NCBI RefSeq assembly: GCF_039778605.1
Contig: NZ_CP156060.1
Span: forward strand, 1-64,000
Length of the DNA: 64,000 bases
Origin: Flavobacterium sp. WV_118_3
Lineage (GTDB): Bacteria > Bacteroidota > Bacteroidia > Flavobacteriales > Flavobacteriaceae
Direction of reading: 5' to 3'
The notes under the pieces were generated by a model that saw nothing but the letters and a program-made list of their open reading frames with translations, did not search any database and was not told the DNA's origin. The position numbers and the translations under genes were made by a program. Positions 35,350-43,830 of the stretch are shown here, piece by piece; position 1 is the first letter of the stretch; each line of letters begins with the position of its first letter.

Positions 35350-38061
35350 ATGAAGCACTATCTATACCTATTATTTTGTCTGTTGTCGCTAACCGCTTTT
35401 TCCCAGAATATCCGTTACGAAGGCGTGATCAAAGACACGTTGGGCGCCCCGTTGGAAATGGCAAACATTATGGCGATCAATAAAGAGACCAAAGCGATGG
35501 ACGCCTATGCGATCACGAACGATGCAGGAAAGTTTCAAATGTCGCTTAAAGCGAATGCCAACTATACCATTAAAGCCAGTTATGTAGGGTATTCGGCCTA
35601 TGAAGCCGATCTGAAAACCGGAACAACGAATATGAATAAAACGATACATCTTCACGAAGGAATCGATTTGCAAGGTGTGCAGATTGTTAAGGAAATGCCG
35701 GTGACGATCAAAGGTGATACGATTGTATATAATGCCGATTCGTTTAAAAACGGTACCGAAAAAAAGCTGGGCGATGTCCTGAAAAAACTTCCGGGTGTTG
35801 AGGTAAATGCCGATGGTGAGATCGAGGTGGAAGGGAAAAAAGTGCAAAAGGTAATGGTGGAAGGGAAAGATTTCTTTGACGGCGATACTAAAATCGCGAC
35901 CAAAAATATCCCGGCCGATGCTTTGGATAAAATTCAGGTATTACGGAATTATAACGAAGTGTCCAATCTGAAAGGACTCGAAAATAACGAGGAAAACGTA
36001 GCGCTAAATATCAAACTGAAAGAAGGAAAGAAAAATTTCTGGTTTGGGGAAATGTTGGCCGGAATTGGCGTAGGACATAAAGAAGACCGCCATATTGTAA
36101 ATCCGAAATTGTTTTATTACAATCCGAAATACAGTGTCAATGTGATCGGGAACCTGAATAATATCGGGGAATTGCCACTAACGATGCAGGATTATTTTAA
36201 ATTTTCGGGTGGTTTTAAAAACATGATGCGAAAAGGCGGAACCTCATTTAACGTGACGTCAAACGATTTGGCAATCTTAGGACTACGAAACAACCGGGCA
36301 AAAGAAATCGATACGCAATTCGGCGCGGCAAACTTTAGCTATAATCCGTCGAAAGCCTGGACATTAAGCGGATTTGGTATTTTTTCAGCCAGTAAAACCG
36401 ACCTTGAAACCAATTCGAGAACGGTGCGGACTGATAATCTGCCGGATGGAACTACCGCTACGGTAACGGAGGAACGTCAGGAGCTTACCCGTCAAAAAAC
36501 AAACCTGGGCTTGTTTAAATTGAGTTCCAGTTATGTGCCATCAGATAAAGTGCATTTTGATTATGATGCGTTTATCAAAGTATCGGATCAAAAAGAAGCG
36601 AATAGTGTTTACTCTAGCTTGCTGGATGATATCTATACCAATAAAAAACAAAAACCATTTTCAATTAGTCAGAATCTGAATTACTATTATACGCTAAACG
36701 CGAAAAACGTATTTGCCTTCGAAATGCAACATTTGTATCAGGAAGAAGATCCGTTTTATAATGCCAATTTACAATTGCAACCGTTTCAGTTACCGGGTTA
36801 TGTGGTGGGGCAAAACCGAAATGATTTGACACAAAATCGTTTTGTAAGAACCAATAAGTTGGATGCCAAATTTGATTATTACTATATGCTAACGCCGAAA
36901 AGTAATATCAATGTAACCGTTGGAAATACGTTTTCAAACCAGCATTTTAACTCGCATATTTTCCAGATTCTGGACAATGGAAATACGAACGATCTAAACG
37001 ATCCGCAAAATAACAACGATGTGGATTATACGTTTAACGATGTCTTTTTAGGCTTGCATTATAAATTTATTACCGGGAAGTTTACGTTTAATCCGGGCTT
37101 TAGTGTGCACAGTTATACAATGAATAACGAACAGTTGCAATCGGAATTTAAAAACAATTTTGTTCGCGTATTACCGGATTTTTACGCCTTATACCAGATC
37201 AAAAAATCGGAAACCCTAACGTATAATTTTTCCCTGACGAATAATTTTACCGATATCAACAAATTGGCCGAAGGTTATGTGTTTTCAAACTATAACAGTT
37301 TGTTTAGCGGAAACAGAACCCTGGAAAATTCGTTGTCGCAAGTGCATAGTCTGCGTTATTTTAAATACAATATGTTTAATTTCGAAAATATCTTTGCGAA
37401 CATCACCTATACCAGACAAACGGATGGTGTAAAATCGAAAGCGCTTTTCGATGGTGTGAATCAGGTAGCGTCTTCGGTAAACATGCAGTCGGCTTTTGCA
37501 GACGAAAGTTTTACGGCCAATGCCAATTACGGACGTTCGTTCTTACGTTACTATAAAGCGTCGATAGGTGGGAATTTTAGCTGGAGTAAAAACAACAATA
37601 TTCGGGTATTTCAAAATGGCGTAGAAGAAATTCAGACCACCGATTCGTATACGCAGAATTATAATGTGAAGTTTGCCACGAATTTTAAAAAGCTTCCGAA
37701 TCTGGAATTGGGCTACGGATTTACGAAAAATGATTTCTTTAGTGATACGTTTTTTGTGGATAGCCCTTCGGTAACGTTGGAGTATTTCTTCCTGGATGCT
37801 TTTTCGCTTACGTCGGATTATACTTTTTATCACAACCGAAATAAAGCCAATACAATCGATAACGAATACGATTTCCTGAATGCGAGTTTATCCTATCAGA
37901 AAAAAGACAGCAAATGGGAATACAAACTGGCAGCGACAAACTTGTTAAATACCACTTCACTAAACGATAGTAGCTTTAACCAATTGGGCGGATCGAGTAG
38001 TTTTTCACAATATCTGGTACAGCCGCGTTATATTATCTTTAGCTTGAAATACAATTTATAA
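35350..38061 (+). CDS. Large outer-membrane beta-barrel protein with carboxypeptidase-like regulatory domain
   Basis: I start at ATG 35350 (903 residues), which begins with a signal peptide (MKHYLYLLFCLLSLTAFSQ); earlier in-frame sequence is intergenic. After it comes a carboxypeptidase-regulatory Ig fold (YEGVIKDTLGAPLEMANIMA ... ASYVGYSAYEAD) and a plug-like region with VLKKLPGVEVNADGEIEVEGK and VEGKDFFDG. The remaining 700 residues are TonB-receptor-like barrel strands ending YIIFSLKYNL. This is the SusC-like outer membrane beta-barrel family with no known ligand. It lies downstream of GLPGLI copy 2, consistent with an envelope module. Confidence 0.85.
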   Translation: MKHYLYLLFCLLSLTAFSQNIRYEGVIKDTLGAPLEMANIMAINKETKAMDAYAITNDAGKFQMSLKANANYTIKASYVGYSAYEADLKTGTTNMNKTIHLHEGIDLQGVQIVKEMPVTIKGDTIVYNADSFKNGTEKKLGDVLKKLPGVEVNADGEIEVEGKKVQKVMVEGKDFFDGDTKIATKNIPADALDKIQVLRNYNEVSNLKGLENNEENVALNIKLKEGKKNFWFGEMLAGIGVGHKEDRHIVNPKLFYYNPKYSVNVIGNLNNIGELPLTMQDYFKFSGGFKNMMRKGGTSFNVTSNDLAILGLRNNRAKEIDTQFGAANFSYNPSKAWTLSGFGIFSASKTDLETNSRTVRTDNLPDGTTATVTEERQELTRQKTNLGLFKLSSSYVPSDKVHFDYDAFIKVSDQKEANSVYSSLLDDIYTNKKQKPFSISQNLNYYYTLNAKNVFAFEMQHLYQEEDPFYNANLQLQPFQLPGYVVGQNRNDLTQNRFVRTNKLDAKFDYYYMLTPKSNINVTVGNTFSNQHFNSHIFQILDNGNTNDLNDPQNNNDVDYTFNDVFLGLHYKFITGKFTFNPGFSVHSYTMNNEQLQSEFKNNFVRVLPDFYALYQIKKSETLTYNFSLTNNFTDINKLAEGYVFSNYNSLFSGNRTLENSLSQVHSLRYFKYNMFNFENIFANITYTRQTDGVKSKALFDGVNQVASSVNMQSAFADESFTANANYGRSFLRYYKASIGGNFSWSKNNNIRVFQNGVEEIQTTDSYTQNYNVKFATNFKKLPNLELGYGFTKNDFFSDTFFVDSPSVTLEYFFLDAFSLTSDYTFYHNRNKANTIDNEYDFLNASLSYQKKDSKWEYKLAATNLLNTTSLNDSSFNQLGGSSSFSQYLVQPRYIIFSLKYNL

Positions 38062-38103
38062 GCGTTTTGATTCCGGTAAAAACCGGTCAGAAATAATAAA
38101 AAA

Positions 38104-38137
38104 AGGGCTGTCTAATTTTTTAGACAGCCCTTTTTTG
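38104..38137. terminator. Bidirectional terminator before metK
   Basis: Stem GGGCTGTCTA/TAGACAGCCC with A-rich and T-rich flanks, between the convergent barrel gene and metK. Confidence 0.85.
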
Positions 38138-38154
38138 TATATGTTGATCAATTA

Positions 38155-39405
38155 TTATAAACCGAATGCTTCTTTAACCGCATCTACATAGTCTAATTTT
38201 TCCCATGTAAACAACTCTACCGTTACCGTTTTTTCTTTTCCGCCCGGAGCGACAAACGTTTTGGTTACGGTTTCCGGAGTTCTTCCCATATGACCGTATG
38301 CAGCCGTTTCGCTGTAAATTGGGTTTCTTAGTTTTAAACGTTGTTCGATAAAGTACGGACGCATATCGAAAATGCTTTCTACTTTTTTCGCGATTTCACC
38401 ATCGGTAAGATTTACTTTCGAGGTTCCGTAGGTATTGATATAAATACCCATTGGTTTTGCAACACCGATAGCATACGATACCTGAACCAAGATCTCATCA
38501 GCAATACCGGCAGCGACAAGGTTTTTAGCGATATGACGCGTTGCATACGCCGCACTTCGGTCTACTTTACTTGGATCTTTTCCGGAGAAAGCACCACCAC
38601 CGTGCGCCCCTTTTCCACCGTAAGTATCTACAATGATTTTTCGGCCAGTTAATCCGGTATCACCATGTGGTCCACCGATAACAAATTTACCGGTAGGGTT
38701 AATGTGGTACTGGATTTTATCGTTAAACAAGTGAGCATATTGCGGGTTTTTAGCAATGATACGCGGAATTAAAATCTCAATAATATCTTTTTTGATTTTA
38801 GCCAACATGGTAGCTTCTTCGGCGAAATCATCGTGTTGTGTCGAGATTACAATTGCATCGATACGTACCGGTTTGTTATTGTTATCGTATTCCAGTGTTA
38901 CCTGCGATTTCGCGTCCGGACGTAAATAGGTGATTTCGTTGTTCTCTCTTCGCAATTCGGAAAGCTCCTGTAATAATTTGTGAGAAAGATTCAACGCCAA
39001 CGGCATAAAATCTTCGGTTTCGTTGGTCGCATAACCAAACATCATTCCCTGGTCACCAGCACCCTGATCTTCTTTATTGGAACGGTCTACACCCTGATTA
39101 ATGTCTTGTGATTGTTCGTGAATAGCCGAAAGTACCCCACAAGAGTTGGCTTCAAACATATATTCACTTTTGGTATAACCGATTTTTTTGATTACTTCAC
39201 GTGCAATTTGTTGTACGTCCAGGTAAATTTTCGATTTTACCTCTCCGGCAAGAATAACCTGTCCGGTAGTAACTAAAGTTTCACATGCTACTTTCGATTC
39301 CGGGTCGAAAGCTAAAAAATTATCAATTAATGCATCAGAAATCTGATCGGCAATCTTATCCGGATGTCCCTCACTTACTGATTCTGACGTAAATAAATAA
39401 GCCAT
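38155..39405 (-). CDS. metK: S-adenosylmethionine synthase
   Basis: This 416-residue enzyme begins [25 protein letters not shown], read in two parts, with the ATP-binding HPDK. Other family segments are [19 protein letters not shown] (metal/ATP site) and [22 protein letters not shown], split around residue 285. It makes SAM from methionine and ATP, linking the neighbouring methionine genes to methylation. Its 313-bp upstream region holds a SAM-II-like riboswitch. Confidence 0.96.
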   Translation of the reverse strand: MAYLFTSESVSEGHPDKIADQISDALIDNFLAFDPESKVACETLVTTGQVILAGEVKSKIYLDVQQIAREVIKKIGYTKSEYMFEANSCGVLSAIHEQSQDINQGVDRSNKEDQGAGDQGMMFGYATNETEDFMPLALNLSHKLLQELSELRRENNEITYLRPDAKSQVTLEYDNNNKPVRIDAIVISTQHDDFAEEATMLAKIKKDIIEILIPRIIAKNPQYAHLFNDKIQYHINPTGKFVIGGPHGDTGLTGRKIIVDTYGGKGAHGGGAFSGKDPSKVDRSAAYATRHIAKNLVAAGIADEILVQVSYAIGVAKPMGIYINTYGTSKVNLTDGEIAKKVESIFDMRPYFIEQRLKLRNPIYSETAAYGHMGRTPETVTKTFVAPGGKEKTVTVELFTWEKLDYVDAVKEAFGL

Positions 39406-39468
39406 AAGTTTAATTTTTATAATTAAGCGAGGAAAAACTAGTGCAGAAAACGCATAAAGAAGTGACTA

Positions 39469-39541
39469 CTGCTTTAGCATTTTTTTAATACCGATACTAC
39501 TATCGGTAAGAGGTTGCAATCAGTTCAAATTTTTCCTCTTA
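39469..39541 (-). promoter_or_regulatory. SAM-II-like riboswitch upstream of metK
   Basis: On the minus strand the leader has P1 TAAGAGG/CCTCTTA enclosing a loop with ATTTGAAC and TTGCAA, then a small extra hairpin (ACCGATA/TATCGGT), then an A-rich linker ending in GCTAAA. The order P1 - TTTRAC - TTGCAA - P1' - linker - GCTAAA is that of the SAM-II pseudoknot; the added hairpin fits SAM-II variants with long loops. It lies about 65 nt before the metK ATG. Assignment is by motif order, with no covariance model run. Confidence 0.65.
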
Positions 39542-39555
39542 AAAATTTTTGTTTG

Positions 39556-39563
39556 CAAATTTA
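39556..39563 (-). promoter_or_regulatory. Promoter -7 element for metK
   Basis: The minus strand reads TAAATTTG, so transcription should begin near 39550, only about 9 nt before the riboswitch P1 stem. Confidence 0.5.
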
Positions 39564-39717
39564 TAAAAGACTTCGTTTTAAATAAAGAAAAAAAGTAAAA
39601 AAAAATAACGAAAGTTGCATAAGATGTGAAAAGTATGATTTTAACAATTGTTAAATCGTTAAGGTATGTAATTAAATTATTACATTCGTCGCATTATAAC
39701 TCTTAAAAAACTTTCAC

Positions 39718-40704
39718 ATGAAGAAAAAATTACTTTCTTTATTATTTTGTCTTCCTCTTATGGGACAGGCTCAAAATCTTTACAATTATGGTTTTAACGG
39801 TACAACTGCCGACTTAACTACAGCAGGTTGGGTAAGAACCAATCAAAGTACTTCTGCCTCTACAACATTATGGACAGTAGCGAGCTATACTCCGGTGGTA
39901 GTAAGTGCAACCGTTAACCCAACTCCATTCCAAACGCAAGCCTATACAACTGGACAAACGTGTCCAATTCCTAACGGACAGGACGGAACGCCTAATACAT
40001 TTGCTTTGGTAAACTTTACCAGTACATCAAGTACTGCGACGTCTGGTGCAACCATTAGTAACTGGTTAATTTCACCGGTTGTAACGGTACAAAACGGTGA
40101 CGTTATTTCATTCTATACCCGTTTAGGGAAATATTCGGCTACCAATGCTGCTTCCTATGCGGATAATTTACAAGTGCGTATGAGTACAAATGGTGCGGCG
40201 ACTGTAAACCCATCTACAGGACCAACTGCTGTAGGTGATTTTACAAACTTATTAGTAGAGATTAACCCAACGCAAAACTTATCGGCTTTCCCAACAAACT
40301 GGACACAGTATTCGTATACAGTAACCGGATTAACCGGGCCAACTGAAGTAAAAATCGGTTTCAGATATTTTGTAACAAATGGGGGACCTAACGGATCAAA
40401 CTCGGATATCATCGGAATCGATACATTCTCTGTTGACAGACCTTTAGGAACTCAGGATTTCTTCGCCAAAAACTTTGTAGTTTTCCCTAACCCTGCGAAA
40501 GATGTGTTAAACATCGCAGCGAAAAACGGAATGGATATTAAAGGTATCCAAATTACAGATTTAAACGGAAGAATCGTAAAATCGGCTGCGGTTCAAACAC
40601 AACCAGAAGCACAAATTAACATCAATGATTTATCAGCAGGAGCGTATTTCGTATCTGTACAGACTAACGAAGGTACTGCTACTTCTAAGTTTTTCAAAAA
40701 CTAA
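39718..40704 (+). CDS. T9SS cargo protein, choice-of-anchor J type
   Basis: This 328-residue secreted protein has a signal peptide (MKKKLLSLLFCLPLMGQAQ), a beta-rich domain with SNWLISPVVTVQNGDVISFY (about residues 114-134) typical of cleaved-adhesin/choice-of-anchor J domains, and a type A sorting domain from about residue 248 (NFVVFPNPAKDVLNI ... GAYFVSVQTNEGTATSKF, read in pieces). T9SS cargo is exported through the outer membrane and attached to the surface or released. The substrate or adhesin target is unknown. A paralog follows at 40992. Confidence 0.85.
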   Translation: MKKKLLSLLFCLPLMGQAQNLYNYGFNGTTADLTTAGWVRTNQSTSASTTLWTVASYTPVVVSATVNPTPFQTQAYTTGQTCPIPNGQDGTPNTFALVNFTSTSSTATSGATISNWLISPVVTVQNGDVISFYTRLGKYSATNAASYADNLQVRMSTNGAATVNPSTGPTAVGDFTNLLVEINPTQNLSAFPTNWTQYSYTVTGLTGPTEVKIGFRYFVTNGGPNGSNSDIIGIDTFSVDRPLGTQDFFAKNFVVFPNPAKDVLNIAAKNGMDIKGIQITDLNGRIVKSAAVQTQPEAQININDLSAGAYFVSVQTNEGTATSKFFKN

Positions 40705-40727
40705 TACTATTCTATAATATTTGATCA

Positions 40728-40756
40728 AGCCTACCCGATCCGGGTGGGCTTTTTTG
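40728..40756 (+). terminator. Terminator after the first T9SS cargo gene
   Basis: Stem AGCCTACCCG/CGGGTGGGCT with a single G-U pair, followed by six T. The rest of the 287-bp gap to 40992 holds only a small ATTCGA-AAA-TCGAAT palindrome (40959-40973). Confidence 0.75.
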
Positions 40757-40991
40757 TTTTGGAAGATTATTGGTTTGCGAGAAATACGATAGATGGAGAA
40801 CAACTTTATTTGAGTTGTTTAATGATGATCATAACGTAAAGAACTAGAACACAAAAGCGTGTTTAAAAGAGCATTTTTTAATGTAAAATCAGTTTAAAGG
40901 GTTCATTATCATGTAAATACAGGTCAGGTGCTGTTTGTCTCATCTGATTTTAATGGAAATTCGAAAATCGAATATCTAAATTTATATTATA

Positions 40992-41948
40992 ATGAGAATA
41001 CAATTACTTTTTATGGCGTTGCTATCAATGACCGTAGCAAATGCGCAAATGCAAAAAGGAACTACGACACTTTTTGAAGATAGTTTCGAATCCTATACTG
41101 ATTTTAGCATTACCGATATCGGGGGCTGGATAACCCTCGACCTGGATAAGTCGCCTACTATGGGTGATCCTGAATTTTATTGGCAAAATAGATATAAACC
41201 GCACGCGTTTATTGTTTTTAATCCTGCCAATACAATTAGCGCTACCAAACTGCCCGGTATTTATTCTGCAAAGGAAGGAACTAAATATATTGGATCCTGG
41301 GGCGCAATCATACCGAAAGAAGGCGGAAGAAAACGTAATGATGATTGGTTGATCAGTCCACAAATACAGTTGGGCGCTTCAGCAAATGAAGTGAGTTTTT
41401 GGGTGAAATCTTTAAAAAAACGATTTAAAGGTGAAGATGGAAATGTACCGGAAAACTATACCATAGGAATCTATACGGGTTCTGAAACGCCTACTAGTTC
41501 GGATGATTTTACGTTAATTGCTACCGTTAACGATGATACTTTACCATTGAGTACCGCCTCAGATTGGGAGCAGAAAACATTTAATCTGGATACCTATGCC
41601 AATCAGACAGTACGAATCGGGATTCATAATGTTTCGCAAAATAAGTACCTTTTTATGATAGACGATTTTAAAGTGACCACTGCTACTTTGGGTACACAGG
41701 ATTTCTTTGCCGATAATTTTGCGGTATTTCCAAATCCGGCTGAAAAATTATTGAATATTAGATCCGAAAAGAACACGGAAGTAAAGTCGGTTCAAATTGC
41801 TGATTGCAGTGGAAGAATCGTTAAAATTGTATCAGAAAAAATGACTTCCAACGCTCAGATTGCCATTGAAGATTTAACCACAGGGATGTATTTGGTTTCG
41901 ATATTAACTGAAAATGGGATGTCGACAACTCGGTTTTTAAAAAAATAA
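40992..41948 (+). CDS. T9SS cargo protein, choice-of-anchor J type
   Basis: This 318-residue secreted protein starts MRIQLLFMALLSMTVANAQ. The middle has DDWLISPQIQLGASANEVSF, the choice-of-anchor J segment, and FDSFESYTDF-like early text (FEDSFESYTDFSI). A type A sorting domain closes it (NFAVFPNPAEKLLNI, then TGMYLVSILTENGMSTTRF). It is paralogous in layout to the gene at 39718. Nothing in the sequence gives a ligand. Confidence 0.83.
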   Translation: MRIQLLFMALLSMTVANAQMQKGTTTLFEDSFESYTDFSITDIGGWITLDLDKSPTMGDPEFYWQNRYKPHAFIVFNPANTISATKLPGIYSAKEGTKYIGSWGAIIPKEGGRKRNDDWLISPQIQLGASANEVSFWVKSLKKRFKGEDGNVPENYTIGIYTGSETPTSSDDFTLIATVNDDTLPLSTASDWEQKTFNLDTYANQTVRIGIHNVSQNKYLFMIDDFKVTTATLGTQDFFADNFAVFPNPAEKLLNIRSEKNTEVKSVQIADCSGRIVKIVSEKMTSNAQIAIEDLTTGMYLVSILTENGMSTTRFLKK

Positions 41949-42037
41949 AGATGAAAAGAAAGCATTTTTTTAAGTCAAAAATAATCAGCCGAGAAGCAAA
42001 CTAAAAATGAGTGTTTACAATGCTTTCCATCTTTTTT
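41947..42037 (+). terminator. Possible long-loop terminator
   Basis: AAAGATG plus GAAAGCATT (41947-41967) can pair with AATGCTTTC plus CATCTTT (42019-42035) around a loop of about 50 nt, followed by seven T. It begins within the stop codon of the T9SS cargo gene. The loop is long, so confidence is limited. Confidence 0.45.
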
Positions 42038-42105
42038 TGAAAAATAAAATTGGGATTTATAAGAGTATATTGGAAAAGGAGAAATGTTAAAATTTGATTT
42101 TTTAC

Positions 42106-42136
42106 TTGTGTAATCCAAAATTAGTTTTCAATTTTG
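42106..42136 (+). promoter_or_regulatory. Promoter of the metY-metZ operon
   Basis: TTG at 42106-42108 and CAATTTTG at 42129-42136 (one mismatch to TAnnTTTG), 20 bp apart. Transcription would begin near 42142, about 18 nt before leader peptide 1. Confidence 0.6.
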
Positions 42137-42159
42137 TCCCATCAAATAGAAATAACAAA

Positions 42160-42228
42160 ATGAAATCAATTAAGCGATATATGTGTATGATGATGTGGAG
42201 ACATTCCGCAGAGGGTACTCTTGCTTAA
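42160..42228 (+). CDS. Met-rich leader peptide 1 of the metY attenuator
   Basis: This 22-codon frame starts in the context AATAACAAAATGAA. Codons 7-13 encode YMCMMMW, with four Met codons out of five. It is followed by RHSAEGTLA and TAA. Codons 17-19 (GCAGAGG at 42208-42214) are an exact complement of CCTCTGC in the downstream terminator's 5' arm and a copy of its 3' arm. A ribosome stalled at the Met run would leave GCAGAGG free about 13 nt downstream, where it could block terminator formation. It is too short for standard gene callers. Translation is inferred. Confidence 0.7.
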   Translation: MKSIKRYMCMMMWRHSAEGTLA

Positions 42229-42260
42229 TTTTGAGATTTTAATTTTAAAAATATAGCATC

Positions 42261-42290
42261 AAAGCCTCTGCAAAACGCAGAGGCTTTTTT
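42261..42290 (+). terminator. Attenuator terminator 1
   Basis: Stem GCCTCTGC (42264-42271)/GCAGAGGC (42277-42284), loop AAAAC, six T. Competing pairing: leader 1 bases 42208-42214 with 42265-42271 (7 bp). Confidence 0.85.
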
Positions 42291-42346
42291 ATTTAAAGCC
42301 ATTTGAAAAAAACAGTACGAAAAAATAAAACATAAAAAATAACAAA

Positions 42347-42436
42347 ATGAAGGCAACCGCAAAAATGATGATGAAACGAATGATGTGTATTTCCATGTAC
42401 GCAAAACCCTGCTATTGCCAAAAGCGAATGACTTAG
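42347..42436 (+). CDS. Met/Cys-rich leader peptide 2 of the metY attenuator
   Basis: This 29-codon frame starts in the same AATAACAAAATGAA context as leader 1. It encodes Met at codons 7-9, 12, 13, 17 and 28 (KMMMKRMMCISM) and Cys at 14, 22 and 24 (KPCYCQK), then TAG. The bases CCAAAAG (42418-42424), at codons 24-26, can pair with CTTTTGG in the second terminator's 5' arm. The layout repeats that of leader 1, giving two attenuators in series. Translation is inferred. Confidence 0.7.
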   Translation: MKATAKMMMKRMMCISMYAKPCYCQKRMT

Positions 42437-42461
42437 TCTAGTTTATATAGTTCAAACTGTA

Positions 42462-42500
42462 AAGTCCTTTTGGTAAAGCGCCAAAAGGACTTTTTTTTTA
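42462..42500 (+). terminator. Attenuator terminator 2
   Basis: Stem AAGTCCTTTTGG (42462-42473)/CCAAAAGGACTT (42481-42492), loop taaagcg, then a T-run. Competing pairing: leader 2 bases GCCAAAAG (42417-42424) with CTTTTGGT (42467-42474), 7 bp plus one G-U. The next gene starts 32 nt later. Confidence 0.85.
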
Positions 42501-42531
42501 AATCAAAATTCAACTTTAAATCCATAAAAAC

Positions 42532-43830
42532 ATGAGCACTCAGAAATTTTCAACAAACGCATTGCACGCTGGACATAACGTATCAAATAACGCCGGAACA
42601 CGTGCGGTACCGATTTATCAAACAACATCCTATGTTTTTAATAATGCCGAACACGCTGCTAATCTGTTCGGATTAACCGAAGCAGGATATATCTATACCC
42701 GATTAAATAATCCAACCAACGACATATTGGAACAACGTCTGGCTGCTCTGGAAGGTGGTATCGGAGCTGTAGTTACGGCTTCGGGAACCGCAGCCATCGC
42801 CACAACGCTTTTGGTGTTGTTGCGCTCCGGCGATCATATCGTTGCTTCCAACAGCTTGTATGGCGGAACCTATAATTTATTGAATGTAACCTTACCGCGA
42901 TTGGGAATTACAACCACGTTTGTAGATCCTTCCGATCCGGAGAATTTTACAAAAGCAGCTCAGGAAAATACACGGGCATTTTTTGCAGAAAGCCTTGGAA
43001 ATCCAAAGCTGGATGTGCTGGATCTCAAGGCGATTTCCAAGCAGGCACAGCAATTTAAGGTGCCGTTTATTGTGGACAATACCGTGGCAACTCCCTATTT
43101 GTTAAACCCGATTGAACACGGAGCGAATATTGTAATTCACTCGCTAACAAAATATATCTCCGGTAACGGAACTTCGTTAGGAGGTGCCATTATCGATGCC
43201 GGAAATTTTGACTGGAGTAACGGGAAGTTCCCGGAATTTACAGAACCGTCAACCGGATACCACGGACTCGTATACCACGAAGCTTTAGGGAATGCCGCCT
43301 TTATCGCGAAAACACGAATTGAAGGACTGCGGGATTTTGGAGCTGCTTTAAGTCCGTTTAATGCTTTTCAGATTATTCAGGGATTAGAAACACTGAATAT
43401 CCGGGTGAAAAAACACAGTGAAAATGCATTGGAACTGGCACAATGGCTGGAACAACAGGAAGAAGTGGCCTGGGTGAATTATCCGGGATTACCATCCAGT
43501 CGCTATCATGAGTTGGCTAAACAATACCTGCCAAATGGACAAAACGGAGTGGTAACCTTTGGCTTAAAAGGTGGTTTTGATGCCGCACGATTGGTGGCCG
43601 ATGAAACAAAATTGTTTTCACTACTCGCCAATATCGGAGATTCCAAATCACTGATTATCCACCCAACGAGTACCACACACCAACAGCTAACCGACGAACA
43701 GCAGGTGGCTACAGGTGTAACTAAAGATTTAGTCCGCTTGTCGGTAGGTCTTGAAGATTTGGAAGATCTGAAAGCCGATCTGATACAAGCATTCGAAAAA
43801 GTTAAATTAAAAAGAGAAGTAACGTCATGA
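42532..43830 (+). CDS. metY: O-acetylhomoserine sulfhydrylase
   Basis: This 432-residue PLP enzyme of the Cys/Met metabolism family is longer than MetB/MetZ, as expected for MetY. It shows YTRLNNPTNDILEQRLAALEGG (58-79, read in parts), the PLP lysine in IHSLTKYISGNGTS (Lys207), and the C-terminal SLLANIGDSKSLIIHPTSTTH. It combines O-acetylhomoserine with sulfide to make homocysteine. It is the first gene of a five-gene operon and lies directly behind two leader-peptide attenuators. Four bases overlap with the next gene. Confidence 0.93.
   Translation: MSTQKFSTNALHAGHNVSNNAGTRAVPIYQTTSYVFNNAEHAANLFGLTEAGYIYTRLNNPTNDILEQRLAALEGGIGAVVTASGTAAIATTLLVLLRSGDHIVASNSLYGGTYNLLNVTLPRLGITTTFVDPSDPENFTKAAQENTRAFFAESLGNPKLDVLDLKAISKQAQQFKVPFIVDNTVATPYLLNPIEHGANIVIHSLTKYISGNGTSLGGAIIDAGNFDWSNGKFPEFTEPSTGYHGLVYHEALGNAAFIAKTRIEGLRDFGAALSPFNAFQIIQGLETLNIRVKKHSENALELAQWLEQQEEVAWVNYPGLPSSRYHELAKQYLPNGQNGVVTFGLKGGFDAARLVADETKLFSLLANIGDSKSLIIHPTSTTHQQLTDEQQVATGVTKDLVRLSVGLEDLEDLKADLIQAFEKVKLKREVTS

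Noticed and set aside
39541..39717. Search for a small gene or tRNA between metK and the T9SS gene
   Set aside because: The segment is A/T-rich, with only promoter-like and riboswitch sequence; no cloverleaf or credible frame was found.
41949..42105. Possible extra riboswitch upstream of the metY promoter
   Set aside because: Neither SAM-I nor SAM-II core bases are present, and the region precedes the predicted transcription start.
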